Source of the DNA: Polaribacter tangerinus
GTDB lineage: Bacteria > Bacteroidota > Bacteroidia > Flavobacteriales > Flavobacteriaceae
Assembly (NCBI RefSeq): GCF_038024095.1
Contig: NZ_CP150668.1
Coordinates: forward strand, 744,001 to 808,000
DNA: 64,000 nucleotides
Reading direction: 5' to 3'
Shown: positions 51,758-61,033 of the stretch, piece after piece
Numbering within the stretch: the first letter of the stretch is position 1
How the letters are laid out: the number at the start of each line of letters is the position of its first letter
Position numbers and translations under genes: made by a program
The notes under the pieces: model-generated
What the model saw: only the letters and a program-made list of their open reading frames with translations
What the model was told of the DNA's origin: nothing
Database searches by the model: none

Positions 51758-54700
51758 CTATTTTAATTCATTTAATAATACCTCTACTGCCTTTTTTAGT
51801 TGATCATCTTCTCCTCTCTCCTTCCATCCTGGTTTATTTTCAACTAAATAATCTGGTACTGCTGGGCCATGTTCCATATTTAAACCAGACTCTTTCACAT
51901 ACCATGCTCTATAAGGCATTCTTATAGAACCATCTTGAAGTCTGTAAGAACCTGTAGAAATTACTGCTCCGAAAGTTGGTTGCCCAACCAATTTACCCAA
52001 CTTAAAACTTTTAAATGCATGCGCAAAAATCTCTGCATTTGAATAACTACTCTGATTTGCTAAAGCTACTAATGGTTTTGTATTTACAGATAAAATAGCT
52101 CGTTCGTTGAACGGATAATTTTCTGAAAAACTTTTATTATTTTTCTCTAAATTATTAGTAGCACCTCTAGGAACTGTGTATGCATGTTGTTGTACCGTTA
52201 AAACTGCCATTAAACGATCGGTAGTCCAACCTCCTCCATTATTTCTAACATCAATAACAATTCCTTTTTTTCCGTATCCACTTGCTTTCAACTCTCTTTC
52301 AAAACGTTCAAAACTCGGCAAATTCATTCCTTGTATATGAATGTAACCTAGTTGACCGTTAGAAAATTTATCTACTAATTTTTTACGAGAATTAATCCAT
52401 TCTTCATATCGTAAACTCGAAATAGTTCTGGTGCTTTGTGTTCTTACCACTACATCGGTATTATCAGACAATGTAAGTAACACTTCTTTTTCTGAAGTAT
52501 TTCTTAAAAGACTGTAAAAATTAGTATTTCTATTGATTTTATTACCGTTTACCTGTTTTATAACTGCACCAACTTTTAGAGAAACATTTGTTTTTGTTGC
52601 TGCTGAGTTTGGTAAAATGTAATTAATTTTTACACCACTTTTTACATTAGAAACATCCAAACCTAAAAGCCCCACATTATCACTAAATGTTTTTTCTGGT
52701 GTGCTTCCTCTATATCCCATATGACTCGCATTTAACTGACCTAACATATTGTTAAACATAAAAGAATAATCTTGTTTTGTTTTTGCCGACAAAACCCAAG
52801 GTCTGTATCTTTTTACAATTTTTTCCCACTCATATCCATGATACTGAGGGTCGTAAAAACCTGCGGTAATAGCTCTAACACCCTCTTCAAAAACTTGTTC
52901 ATTTAACTTTGAAAAATCTGTAGTATAGGTGGCTGAATGACCATAAGAAATAACCTTATCATTTTTTAAATTTAACGATTTTAATTTTCCCCTCGATGAA
53001 AAGTATAGGTTTTGATTGTGTAAACTTTTGGAACCGATATTAGACACATCTTTTACAATTTTTGGTGTACCTCCCAAAATTGCTACTTTATATAAACCAT
53101 TTTTGTTTGTTACGGGATCTGTTGCAGAAATATAAACACTCTTACTATCTGGACTAAACATTGCTCCGAATTCATTACCAGCCCAACTTGTTAATTGCAC
53201 TAAACGGTCGTAAATATTTTCTTCATGAATTCTTACAATAACTTCTTTAGAAGCTGATTTCTCTTTGGAAGCTTCACTAATATCGTAATAGTTTCCTTCT
53301 TTAAAGTCTACCTTAGTTTTTTCCCAATCAGATTTTTGTAACCAAACCATCCATGTATCATAATTGATTCCTCCTCGATCTCCTGCTCTATTAGATACAA
53401 AAGATAGCTTTTTTCCGTCGGGACTCCATACTGGCGATGAATCTGATCTAGGATGCATAGATACATTCATTCTTTTAGATGGGTTCTCTATAGAATGAAT
53501 ATAAATTTCGCTATCGAAATTTAAATCTTGCTGAGAGTATGCAATATACTTACTATCTGGGCTCCAAGATACATCTCTAGCAGCTGCCCAAGTATCTGAA
53601 AAAGTTGTTTGTTTTACAATTTTACCATCTACAACATTTGCAATTACTAGTTTTCCTCTGCCAACTCGGTAAGCAATTTTCTTTCTATTAGGAGATAATA
53701 ATGGTTCAAAAACATCAATGTTACTTGATGTCAATTTGGTGATTTTTGTTTTTAAACTTCTACTTAAATTTACATTTTCATCAACAGAAACTACTTTATA
53801 AAGTTCATTTTGACCGCTTCTATCTGATACAAACCCTAGAGTAGTATCGTCTATCCAAAAAGGTTCGTCGTCTTTAAAAGGATGATTGCTTACATTATTT
53901 GTTGTTGATATATCTTTGTTATTTTCCTTTACAAAAATTTCACCATTAATACTTAAGGCAATTAATTTTCCGTTTGGAGACACATCTATAGCACCAACAT
54001 TTGAAGTAGTTGTTTCTGTTTCAATTATTTCGAAACGATTGTCTGTAGCTAAATTTAAATTGAGTTTTGTAGTACGGCCATTATGTAATTTAAATACTTC
54101 TAAACCGCTGTTATAAACAACAGTTCCGTTATTACTCACAGAAAAAGACAATACGCCGTTAACTTTTAAGTCTGTTAACTGTTTTGCTGCTTGTTTTGCA
54201 CTACCATCGGCTTGGATAGAAGTTTTGTAAATATTATATCTTCCGCTTTCCGAACCTATAAAATATAAGCTTCCTTGGCTATCCCAAAGAGGTGTATGGT
54301 CGTTTTTTTTACTAGTAGTTATTTGATGATATTCTTGCGTATTTTTGTTGTAAATCCAAATATCTCGTTGAGCTGGTCCGTTATAATCTTCTCTCGAAAT
54401 TCTACAAGTTCCTTTAACAAAAGCTACCAAATTTCCATCTGGTGATACTGTTGCTTGACTACCTAAAGCAGTCATATAGCGATTTGGAGTTTCGCCTTTT
54501 TCGTTTACACTATATATAGAAGTTTCTCTTTCTGTACCTTTAAAGATTCGATTGCTAGAAAAAATAATATCTCCATTCTCCGACCAAAAACTTGGAGTAT
54601 CTGTAGTTGGGTAAAAAGTTAATTGTGTAGGTATACCTCCATTAAGGCCTATTTTAAAAATATTGGAATACCCTTTTCTATTAGAATTAAAGATTAATTG

Positions 54701-54925
54701 AGAACTTGTGCTATTCCAAATGGGGTTACTTTCATAGGCTTGATGAATGGTTAATCTTTTTTGCTGATTGGTAGCAAACTCTAAAACCCAAATATCACCA
54801 TCAAAACCAAATGCCATTTTCGTTGCATCTGGGCTAATTGTTGGAGTTCTAACGAATGTTTCTTGCGCAGAAACCACAAATAAATTACCCAAAAAGGCAA
54901 GTATAAATAATATTTTTTTAGTCAT
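51758..54925 (-). CDS. S41 peptidase, tricorn-protease-like, secreted
   Basis: 1055 residues with a signal peptide ending V-S-A-Q. Residues about 25-650 hold WD40-like beta-propeller repeats (S-P-D-G/S-K-x-I/L-x-F motifs; W-S-P-D-G-K-K-L-S-F-V-S-N-R is the clearest). A PDZ-like part lies at about 755-830, then the S41 protease domain with the Ser nucleophile in N-Q-S-S-Y-S-N-A-E and the upstream I-D-V-R-N-N-G-G-G. Tricorn-type enzymes degrade peptides. No sign of truncation. Confidence 0.9.
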   Translation of the reverse strand: MTKKILFILAFLGNLFVVSAQETFVRTPTISPDATKMAFGFDGDIWVLEFATNQQKRLTIHQAYESNPIWNSTSSQLIFNSNRKGYSNIFKIGLNGGIPTQLTFYPTTDTPSFWSENGDIIFSSNRIFKGTERETSIYSVNEKGETPNRYMTALGSQATVSPDGNLVAFVKGTCRISREDYNGPAQRDIWIYNKNTQEYHQITTSKKNDHTPLWDSQGSLYFIGSESGRYNIYKTSIQADGSAKQAAKQLTDLKVNGVLSFSVSNNGTVVYNSGLEVFKLHNGRTTKLNLNLATDNRFEIIETETTTSNVGAIDVSPNGKLIALSINGEIFVKENNKDISTTNNVSNHPFKDDEPFWIDDTTLGFVSDRSGQNELYKVVSVDENVNLSRSLKTKITKLTSSNIDVFEPLLSPNRKKIAYRVGRGKLVIANVVDGKIVKQTTFSDTWAAARDVSWSPDSKYIAYSQQDLNFDSEIYIHSIENPSKRMNVSMHPRSDSSPVWSPDGKKLSFVSNRAGDRGGINYDTWMVWLQKSDWEKTKVDFKEGNYYDISEASKEKSASKEVIVRIHEENIYDRLVQLTSWAGNEFGAMFSPDSKSVYISATDPVTNKNGLYKVAILGGTPKIVKDVSNIGSKSLHNQNLYFSSRGKLKSLNLKNDKVISYGHSATYTTDFSKLNEQVFEEGVRAITAGFYDPQYHGYEWEKIVKRYRPWVLSAKTKQDYSFMFNNMLGQLNASHMGYRGSTPEKTFSDNVGLLGLDVSNVKSGVKINYILPNSAATKTNVSLKVGAVIKQVNGNKINRNTNFYSLLRNTSEKEVLLTLSDNTDVVVRTQSTRTISSLRYEEWINSRKKLVDKFSNGQLGYIHIQGMNLPSFERFERELKASGYGKKGIVIDVRNNGGGWTTDRLMAVLTVQQHAYTVPRGATNNLEKNNKSFSENYPFNERAILSVNTKPLVALANQSSYSNAEIFAHAFKSFKLGKLVGQPTFGAVISTGSYRLQDGSIRMPYRAWYVKESGLNMEHGPAVPDYLVENKPGWKERGEDDQLKKAVEVLLNELK

Positions 54926-55011
54926 TTTGTTGATTTTTAAGCAACTAAAATAAACTATAAAACAAGAAACAAGATGAGAACAAGTCCCTTTAAGAAACTT
55001 TTAAGAATTGT

Positions 55012-55776
55012 TTAACTAATAATTGGTTTTATAAAAGCCTCGATTCCTTCCACTCCATTTTTTTCTAGGTTTTTAATAAATGCTGAACCAATAATTGCAC
55101 CATCAGCGTATTTACAGGCAGTTGTAAAGGTTTTTTTATCAGAAATTCCAAAACCTATAATCAGTTTACTCTTCAAGTTCATAGCTTTAATTCTTTTGAA
55201 ATATGCAATTTGCTCGTCAGAAATTTCTCCTTTAGCACCAGTTATAGAAGATGAGGCAACTACGTAAATGAATGCTTTTGTATAAGAATCTATTTTCTTA
55301 ATCCTCTCTACTTCTGTATTCGGAGTAATTAAAAAAACATTTGTTAAACCATATGTATCAAACAGTTTTTTGTAATGATTTTCGTACTCTACCATTGGCA
55401 AATCGGGTAAAATTAGTGTATCAATACCACAATCAACTACTTTTTTACAAAATCTGTCTTCACCATATTTAAGCATTTGATTTAAATATCCCATTAGAAC
55501 CAATGGTGTTTTATTCGTAGATTTTATTGCCATTAATTGTTCGAAAACAACATCTAAATTTACACCATTTTCTAAAGCTTTTTGACTACTTTCTTGTATA
55601 GTTGGGCCATCTGCTAAAGGATCTGAATACGGCAAACCTACCTCTATAAAATCTACTTTACTTTTTTCTAAAGCAGCAATTACTCTTGTTGTATCTTGTA
55701 GTTCTGGAAAGCCACATGTAAAATATATAGATAATAAATTGTTAGTATTGGCAAATAGGGAGTTTAGTGTTTTCAT
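55012..55776 (-). CDS. trpA: Tryptophan synthase alpha subunit
   Basis: 254 residues; cleaves indole-3-glycerol phosphate to indole and glyceraldehyde 3-phosphate. F-I-E-V-G-L-P-Y-S-D-P-L-A-D-G-P-T-I-Q holds the catalytic Glu and the Asp, and V-G-F-G-I-S closes the phosphate site (here I-G-F-G-I-S). It is last in the trp operon, 14 bp after the DUF3050 gene, with no clear terminator in the 86 bp up to the S41 gene start. Confidence 0.95.
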   Translation of the reverse strand: MKTLNSLFANTNNLLSIYFTCGFPELQDTTRVIAALEKSKVDFIEVGLPYSDPLADGPTIQESSQKALENGVNLDVVFEQLMAIKSTNKTPLVLMGYLNQMLKYGEDRFCKKVVDCGIDTLILPDLPMVEYENHYKKLFDTYGLTNVFLITPNTEVERIKKIDSYTKAFIYVVASSSITGAKGEISDEQIAYFKRIKAMNLKSKLIIGFGISDKKTFTTACKYADGAIIGSAFIKNLEKNGVEGIEAFIKPIIS

Positions 55777-55790
55777 AAACTAGATAATAT

Positions 55791-56564
55791 TTACTGTTTT
55801 AATAATTGGTGTATACCAGACCATAGGTTAATTCTTACTTGTAAAGAGTGTTTGGCAACATCCAAAACCTCTTGCCATTTTTTTGAGTCAACTCCGCATA
55901 ATTCTTCAATCATTTGAAGTGACAAAGGTCCGTGTTCATCTCCATCTAACTCAATATGTCTTTTTAGGTAATAGGTAAAGCTATCATATTTTTTATCATT
56001 GTTAGAAGATGATTCATCTACAATTTTTAAAAACATGTCTGGTATAATGTCTTCTCTACCAAAGGTAAATGCAGCAGCAATTTTATGTGTTTCATTTGTA
56101 TCTATAACCTTAAATGTATAGGATACAAACTCTTTTACTTCTTTAATAATCGGAAGGCTTTCTAAAGAATCATGTACCGATTTTCCAGCAATTATTTCTG
56201 CAATAAAAATATCTATAATATTTGTATTTGCTCCCATTTCTTGCATGGCATCTAAATACATTTCAAAATGACTTTTTACAACACCATCTTTATCAAAATC
56301 ACTTTCCTCTGCCAAGGTTATTTCATTTATAAACCTTACTAAATTTGAATTCTTTTTTGGAACCCATGGTAATGAAACAGTGGTTAAAGCGATTTGAATT
56401 CCTTTTAAAAGCGACATAAAATCCCATACAGCAAAAACATGATTTTCCATAAAAACTTTAATATCTTTTATAGATGTTAAGCTCTTATATAGTGCATGGT
56501 TATTTAACTCTTCTCTTAAACTAGCAATTTGATTTTCTATAACTATTATTTGGGGGTTCATCAT
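55791..56564 (-). CDS. DUF3050 protein (haem-oxygenase-like diiron fold) in the trp operon
   Basis: 257 residues, all-helical. Candidate metal ligands follow the haem-oxygenase-like diiron pattern: His42, Glu86, His99, Glu171, and the C-terminal trio His203, Asp207, His211 in R-H-I-E-L-D-G-D-E-H-G. It starts 2 bp after trpB and ends 14 bp before trpA, so it is certainly in the operon. Members of this fold can oxidise small molecules; oxidation of tryptophan or an intermediate is one possibility (inference). Alternatives are a non-oxidative scaffold, or a gene placed here for co-regulation. Confidence 0.8.
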   Translation of the reverse strand: MMNPQIIVIENQIASLREELNNHALYKSLTSIKDIKVFMENHVFAVWDFMSLLKGIQIALTTVSLPWVPKKNSNLVRFINEITLAEESDFDKDGVVKSHFEMYLDAMQEMGANTNIIDIFIAEIIAGKSVHDSLESLPIIKEVKEFVSYTFKVIDTNETHKIAAAFTFGREDIIPDMFLKIVDESSSNNDKKYDSFTYYLKRHIELDGDEHGPLSLQMIEELCGVDSKKWQEVLDVAKHSLQVRINLWSGIHQLLKQ

Positions 56565-56566
56565 TT

Positions 56567-57751
56567 TTATGCGTCTAAATGTTTAATAAATGTTTCTAAA
56601 TCTTTGTCTCCTCTTCCAGACAGATTAATTACAACAACCTGGTTTTTTTTAAATGTTATTTTCGGCAATACTGCAAGTGCATGAGCCGTTTCTAGAGCAG
56701 GTATAATACCTTCGGTTTTAGTTAATTCATATGCTGCTGTTAAGGCTTCTTTATCTGTAGCGTTCATAAACTTAGCCCTTTTACTTTCATATAAAAACGC
56801 ATGTAAAGGTCCAACACCAGGATAATCTAAACCAGCAGAAATTGAATATGGTTCTACTATTTGACCATATTCATCTTGCATTAAAATTGTTTTACTTCCA
56901 TGAATAATTCCCACCTCTCCTAATTGAGAAGTCGCTGCACTTTCTCCAGAATTTACACCCAATCCTGCTGCTTCTACAGCAATTAATTCTACAGATTCAT
57001 CATCTAAATAATGATAAAAAGCACCAGCTGCATTTGAGCCGCCACCAACACAAGCTATAATAGTATCTGGATTTTCTTTTCCTGTTTTTTCTTTTAATTG
57101 CCATTTCATTTCTTTCGAAATAATGGCTTGTAGTCTTGCAACCATATCTGGGTGTGGAGCTGGACCAACAACAGAGCCAATTAAATAAAATGAATCTGGG
57201 TTTTGTATCCAATACCTTATTGCTTCATTAGTAGCATCTTTTAATGTTTTAGAACCACTTGTTGCAGGTACAATTTTAGCTCCCAACATCTTCATTCTTG
57301 CTACATTTGGCGCTTGCCTAACAATGTCTTTTTCACCCATAAAGACGGTACAATTTAACCCCATTAAAGCACAAACTGTTGCTGTAGCTACTCCGTGTTG
57401 CCCTGCTCCTGTTTCTGCTAAAATTTTGGTTTTTCCTAATTTTTTAGCTATCAATATTTGACCGATGGTATTATTTACCTTATGAGCTCCTGTGTGATTT
57501 AAATCTTCTCTTTTTAAATAAATGGTTGCTCCATACTTTTCTGATAGTCTTTTTGCAAAATATAAAGGCGTTGGTCTGCCTACAAAATCTTTTAGCAACG
57601 ATTTATATTCTGCTTGAAATTCTTCAGATTCGATAATTTGTATATAGTTGTCTGCCAACTCCTTTACATTCGGATATAGTAATTCTGGAATAAATGCGCC
57701 CCCGAATTGTCCGAAATAACCGTTTTTGTCTGGGTGAAATTTTGATTTCAT
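56567..57751 (-). CDS. trpB: Tryptophan synthase beta subunit
   Basis: 394 residues; condenses indole and serine on PLP. The Lys Schiff base is in L-N-H-T-G-A-H-K-V-N-N, E-T-G-A-G-Q-H-G-V follows it, and G-G-G-S-N-A-A-G binds the PLP phosphate. It follows trpF by 14 bp and precedes the DUF3050 gene by 2 bp. It is normally paired with trpA, here separated only by the DUF3050 gene. Confidence 0.97.
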   Translation of the reverse strand: MKSKFHPDKNGYFGQFGGAFIPELLYPNVKELADNYIQIIESEEFQAEYKSLLKDFVGRPTPLYFAKRLSEKYGATIYLKREDLNHTGAHKVNNTIGQILIAKKLGKTKILAETGAGQHGVATATVCALMGLNCTVFMGEKDIVRQAPNVARMKMLGAKIVPATSGSKTLKDATNEAIRYWIQNPDSFYLIGSVVGPAPHPDMVARLQAIISKEMKWQLKEKTGKENPDTIIACVGGGSNAAGAFYHYLDDESVELIAVEAAGLGVNSGESAATSQLGEVGIIHGSKTILMQDEYGQIVEPYSISAGLDYPGVGPLHAFLYESKRAKFMNATDKEALTAAYELTKTEGIIPALETAHALAVLPKITFKKNQVVVINLSGRGDKDLETFIKHLDA

Positions 57752-57765
57752 ATGTTTATTATCTA

Positions 57766-58443
57766 CTAAATAACGTTACTTTTAAACTTCTTTAAGTCTT
57801 CTAACTTTTTAACTCCTGGACTTTCTTCAAACTTACTATTAACATCTAATGCATAAATAGGCAAGGTGGTATTTAATAATTCTTTTACTGCCAGAACTGA
57901 TTCTAAACCAATACCTCCACTTAAAAAAAATGGTTTCTCAAAAGGATAGTCTTCTAAAACCGACCAATTAAATGTGGTACCATTTCCGCCTCTTTCTTTT
58001 CCTTTTGTATCAAATAAAAAATAATCTACAAATGGTAAATAAGTTTCTAACCCACTAAAATCAAACTCATCTTTTATAGAAAAAACCTTAATTATTTCTA
58101 CTTCTTTTAATGGTTTCCAGTGCTTACTTTTCTTTTTCTGATTGTTAGTTTCAAAAATAGCATCCGCTATATATTTCTTCAAATTAATAATGTATTCTAC
58201 CGTTTCATCTCCATGCAACTGAATAGCTTCTAAATGATATTCTTCTATAAATGAAACTACAATTTCTGGCAATTCATTTACAAATACACCCGTTTTTTTT
58301 ATTGACTTAGGTAATTCTGGTATGATACCCTCAAAATTTCGTTGAGACTTTTCATAAAAAATAAAGCCTAAATAATCTGGCTGCAAGTTGGCAACTTGCT
58401 TAATATTTTCTACATATTTCATTCCACATACTTTTAGCTTCAT
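57766..58443 (-). CDS. trpF: Phosphoribosylanthranilate isomerase
   Basis: 225 residues. The M-K-L-K-V-C-G-M-K start at 58443 (general base Cys in the C-G-M motif) is chosen over an in-frame Met 66 bases upstream that lies inside trpC. The catalytic Asp is in L-F-D-T-K-G, and F-L-S-G-G-I-G binds phosphate. It follows trpC by 28 bp and precedes trpB. A standalone gene, not fused to trpC as in E. coli. Confidence 0.95.
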   Translation of the reverse strand: MKLKVCGMKYVENIKQVANLQPDYLGFIFYEKSQRNFEGIIPELPKSIKKTGVFVNELPEIVVSFIEEYHLEAIQLHGDETVEYIINLKKYIADAIFETNNQKKKSKHWKPLKEVEIIKVFSIKDEFDFSGLETYLPFVDYFLFDTKGKERGGNGTTFNWSVLEDYPFEKPFFLSGGIGLESVLAVKELLNTTLPIYALDVNSKFEESPGVKKLEDLKKFKSNVI

Positions 58444-58471
58444 TATATTGATGTTTTTATAAATGAATAAG

Positions 58472-59260
58472 TTACCTAATCTGACTAATAAACTCCATGC
58501 AAGCCTCACCCGGATTTTCTGATTTCATAAAATTCTCTCCAATTAAAAAACCTTGAAAACCATATTCTTTTAAACCCGTAATGATTCTTGGGTCTGAGAT
58601 ACCACTTTCTGATACTTTTAATGAGGAGTCTGGAATTTGATTTGCTAATTTTATAGAATGCTCTAAATCGACCTCGAATGTTTTTAAGTTTCTATTATTA
58701 ATTCCAATAATTTTTTCGTCAAGGTCATTTATTTTATCTAAATCTTCTTGAGTATGTACCTCATACAACACCTCTAAACCCAAATCTTCAGCCAAATTCC
58801 CATAATTTTTCAACTCTTTTTCAGTTAAGCATGAAGCAATTAGTAAAATAACGTCTGCTCCTATGGCTTTTGCTTCTACAATTTGAAACCCATCTACAAT
58901 AAAATCTTTTCGTAATATTGGTTTTTGTTGATTGATAACTCTAGCTTCCATTAAATCTGCCATGCTTCCTCCAAAAAAAGAAGTATCTGTTAATATAGAC
59001 TGTGCTGCTACATTTGCATCTAAATAGCCATTGGTAACCGCTGCGATGGTTGCAGTGTCATTTATAACTCCCTTAGAAGGAGATTGCCTTTTAAACTCTG
59101 CAATAATACCTGTAGACCCCACTTCTAACAAAGATTTTTTTAAAGAAAATACGGTTCTATTAAAATTCGGACTTTCTACTAATTTCTTAACAGGAACTTC
59201 TGCCTTAATTTTAGCTATCTCTGTTTTCTTAAAAGCTACTATTTTATCTAAAATTGTCAT
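58472..59260 (-). CDS. trpC: Indole-3-glycerol phosphate synthase
   Basis: 262 residues. I-A-E-F-K-R-Q-S-P-S-K-G holds the catalytic Lys and phosphate contacts; L-R-K-D-F-I-V-D, G-I-N-N-R-N-L-K-T-F and S-E-S-G-I follow, in the family order. It lies 29 bp after the 55-residue membrane-protein gene. Standalone domain, normal length. Confidence 0.96.
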   Translation of the reverse strand: MTILDKIVAFKKTEIAKIKAEVPVKKLVESPNFNRTVFSLKKSLLEVGSTGIIAEFKRQSPSKGVINDTATIAAVTNGYLDANVAAQSILTDTSFFGGSMADLMEARVINQQKPILRKDFIVDGFQIVEAKAIGADVILLIASCLTEKELKNYGNLAEDLGLEVLYEVHTQEDLDKINDLDEKIIGINNRNLKTFEVDLEHSIKLANQIPDSSLKVSESGISDPRIITGLKEYGFQGFLIGENFMKSENPGEACMEFISQIR

Positions 59261-59289
59261 TATTTACTATATTTTCTGTTCTTAGTTAT

Positions 59290-59457
59290 TTAGAGTTTTT
59301 TTTTATTCCTTATCGATAAAACAACATAAACTATTATTCCTACTAACAACCCTGTAAGTGTATGCTTTAATAAACTACCAGTTTGAACTCCAATGGCAGT
59401 TCCTACCAATAAAAATGCCGGAATAATTAAAATTAAATTGTTTTTCTTATGTACCAT
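59290..59457 (-). CDS. 55-residue two-helix membrane protein between trpD and trpC
   Basis: An ATG at 59457, one base after the trpD stop codon, opens a frame of 55 codons ending TAA at 59290. The product has a short basic N-terminus, a hydrophobic stretch at about 7-25, a second at about 33-50 and a basic C-terminus (R-N-K-K-K-L). The one-base spacing from trpD and 29-bp spacing to trpC place it firmly in the operon. No known function or family comes to mind; Trp and Cys are absent. It could be a chance frame, but the position and composition argue for a real gene. Confidence 0.65.
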   Translation of the reverse strand: MVHKKNNLILIIPAFLLVGTAIGVQTGSLLKHTLTGLLVGIIVYVVLSIRNKKKL

Positions 59458-59458
59458 A

Positions 59459-60448
59459 CTACGCACTTATTAATTTATCTAAAGATTGTTTTGCCTTTAA
59501 TCCAAAAAGCGATTCTTTTGCCACATCAAATGCATCTTCAAAACTACTATTTTTATTGGCAATAGTAATAGCAAAAGCAGCATTTGTTAGCACCACATTG
59601 TTTTGTGCTTCTGTACCTTTTCCTTCTATAATATTTTTAAATATTTTTGCTGCATCGGAGACAGAGTTTCCTCCAAAAATTTCTGATTGCTCAATTCTTT
59701 TCATTCCTAAATCTTCCGGATTTATTATTTGTTCTCCGTTTCTTGTAAACAACTTAAACCCGCTAGTTAACGAAATTTCGTCGTAACCATCTAAGGCGTG
59801 AATAATACCATAATTGCACGCTTCTTCTTGTAAAATATAATGATACAACCTAGCAGTTTCTAAATTAAAGGTTCCTAATAGATGATTTTTTGGTGAACTA
59901 GGGTTTACCAAAGGCCCAAGCATATTAAAAAATGTTTTTAAAGCCAGTGCTTTTCTAGTAGCGCCAACAGCTTTCATTGCCGGATGAAACATGGGCGCAT
60001 GTAAAAAACAAATATTCGACTTCTCTAGATGCTTTTTTAAGATACTTTCATCATTAGTAAAACGATATCCAAAACTTTCTAACATATCAGAAGAACCAGA
60101 TTGTGAAGACACCGAATAATTACCGTGTTTTGCTACTTTTTGCCCTGTTCCTGCTACCACAAAAGAAGTTAGTGTAGAAATATTAAAAGTATCTTTACCA
60201 TCGCCGCCTGTACCTACAATATCTATCGTATTATAATCGGAAAAATCTACCTTTATAGCCAACTCATTTAATGCGTCTCTAAAACCAGCTAATTCATCTG
60301 CGGTAATAGATCGCATCATAAAAACAGTCATAAAAGATGCTAAATGAGCATCATTATACTTTTCTGCAGCTATATTTATCAATACTTTTTTTGCTGTTTC
60401 TTTTGATAATCTCTCGTGATTATAGAGTTTATTTAATATTGATTTCAT
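59459..60448 (-). CDS. trpD: Anthranilate phosphoribosyltransferase
   Basis: 329 residues; joins anthranilate and PRPP. The PRPP loop is G-T-G-G-D-G-K-D-T-F-N-I-S-T, and K-H-G-N-Y-S-V-S-S follows, with H-P-A-M-K-A-V-G-A-T-R-K-A-L. It overlaps trpG by 4 bp (ATGA) and is separate from the glutaminase, unlike the fused E. coli TrpGD. The new small membrane gene follows it after one base. Confidence 0.96.
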   Translation of the reverse strand: MKSILNKLYNHERLSKETAKKVLINIAAEKYNDAHLASFMTVFMMRSITADELAGFRDALNELAIKVDFSDYNTIDIVGTGGDGKDTFNISTLTSFVVAGTGQKVAKHGNYSVSSQSGSSDMLESFGYRFTNDESILKKHLEKSNICFLHAPMFHPAMKAVGATRKALALKTFFNMLGPLVNPSSPKNHLLGTFNLETARLYHYILQEEACNYGIIHALDGYDEISLTSGFKLFTRNGEQIINPEDLGMKRIEQSEIFGGNSVSDAAKIFKNIIEGKGTEAQNNVVLTNAAFAITIANKNSSFEDAFDVAKESLFGLKAKQSLDKLISA

Positions 60449-61023
60449 TTTGAATATTCATTAATAAAATTAGCAACCAACTGTTCTCCAACATCTGTTA
60501 AAATAGACTCAGGGTGAAATTGCACCGCAGAAATTGGATATACTTTATGAGCAATTGCTTGTATTAACCCGTCTTCATCTCTTGCTGTTACTTTTAATAC
60601 TTCTGGAAAACCATCGTCAGTTGCCGCCCAAGAATGATATCTTGCCGCTAAAAAGGTTTTTGGAACATCTTTAAAAATTGTAGCAGATGAATCTACAACA
60701 CTCATTTCGGTGGCTACTCCATGAAAAACTTGTTCTAAATTTGTAATTCTTCCTCCAAAAACTTCGGTAATTGCTTGTAAACCTAAACAAACACCAAAAA
60801 TTGGCTTTATTCCTGCATATGTTTTAATTACCTCTTTTAAAATACCAGCTTCATCAGGAATTCCAGGTCCTGGAGACAACATTATAAGATCGTAATTTGC
60901 TACCTCAGCCACGCTTATTTCATCATTTCTAAAAACTGCAGGGTAATTGCCTGTAATTTTTTCTACCATGTGAACCAAATTGTAGGTAAAAGAATCGTAA
61001 TTATCTAAAATTAATATCTTCAT
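60445..61023 (-). CDS. trpG: Anthranilate synthase component II (glutamine amidotransferase)
   Basis: 192 residues; releases ammonia from glutamine for TrpE. The nucleophile Cys is in F-G-V-C-L-G-L-Q, and the His-Glu pair in V-Q-F-H-P-E-S. N-Y-D-S-F-T-Y-N-L-V is the family start. It lies 10 bp after trpE and overlaps trpD. In some genomes the same protein also serves PabB; no pab gene is here to test this. Confidence 0.96.
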   Translation of the reverse strand: MKILILDNYDSFTYNLVHMVEKITGNYPAVFRNDEISVAEVANYDLIMLSPGPGIPDEAGILKEVIKTYAGIKPIFGVCLGLQAITEVFGGRITNLEQVFHGVATEMSVVDSSATIFKDVPKTFLAARYHSWAATDDGFPEVLKVTARDEDGLIQAIAHKVYPISAVQFHPESILTDVGEQLVANFINEYSK

Positions 61024-61033
61024 TTGAAAAGCT

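Noticed and set aside
58444..58509. Longer start of trpF inside trpC
   Set aside because: It adds 22 residues unlike TrpF and would overlap trpC by 38 bp; the 58443 ATG gives the normal family start.
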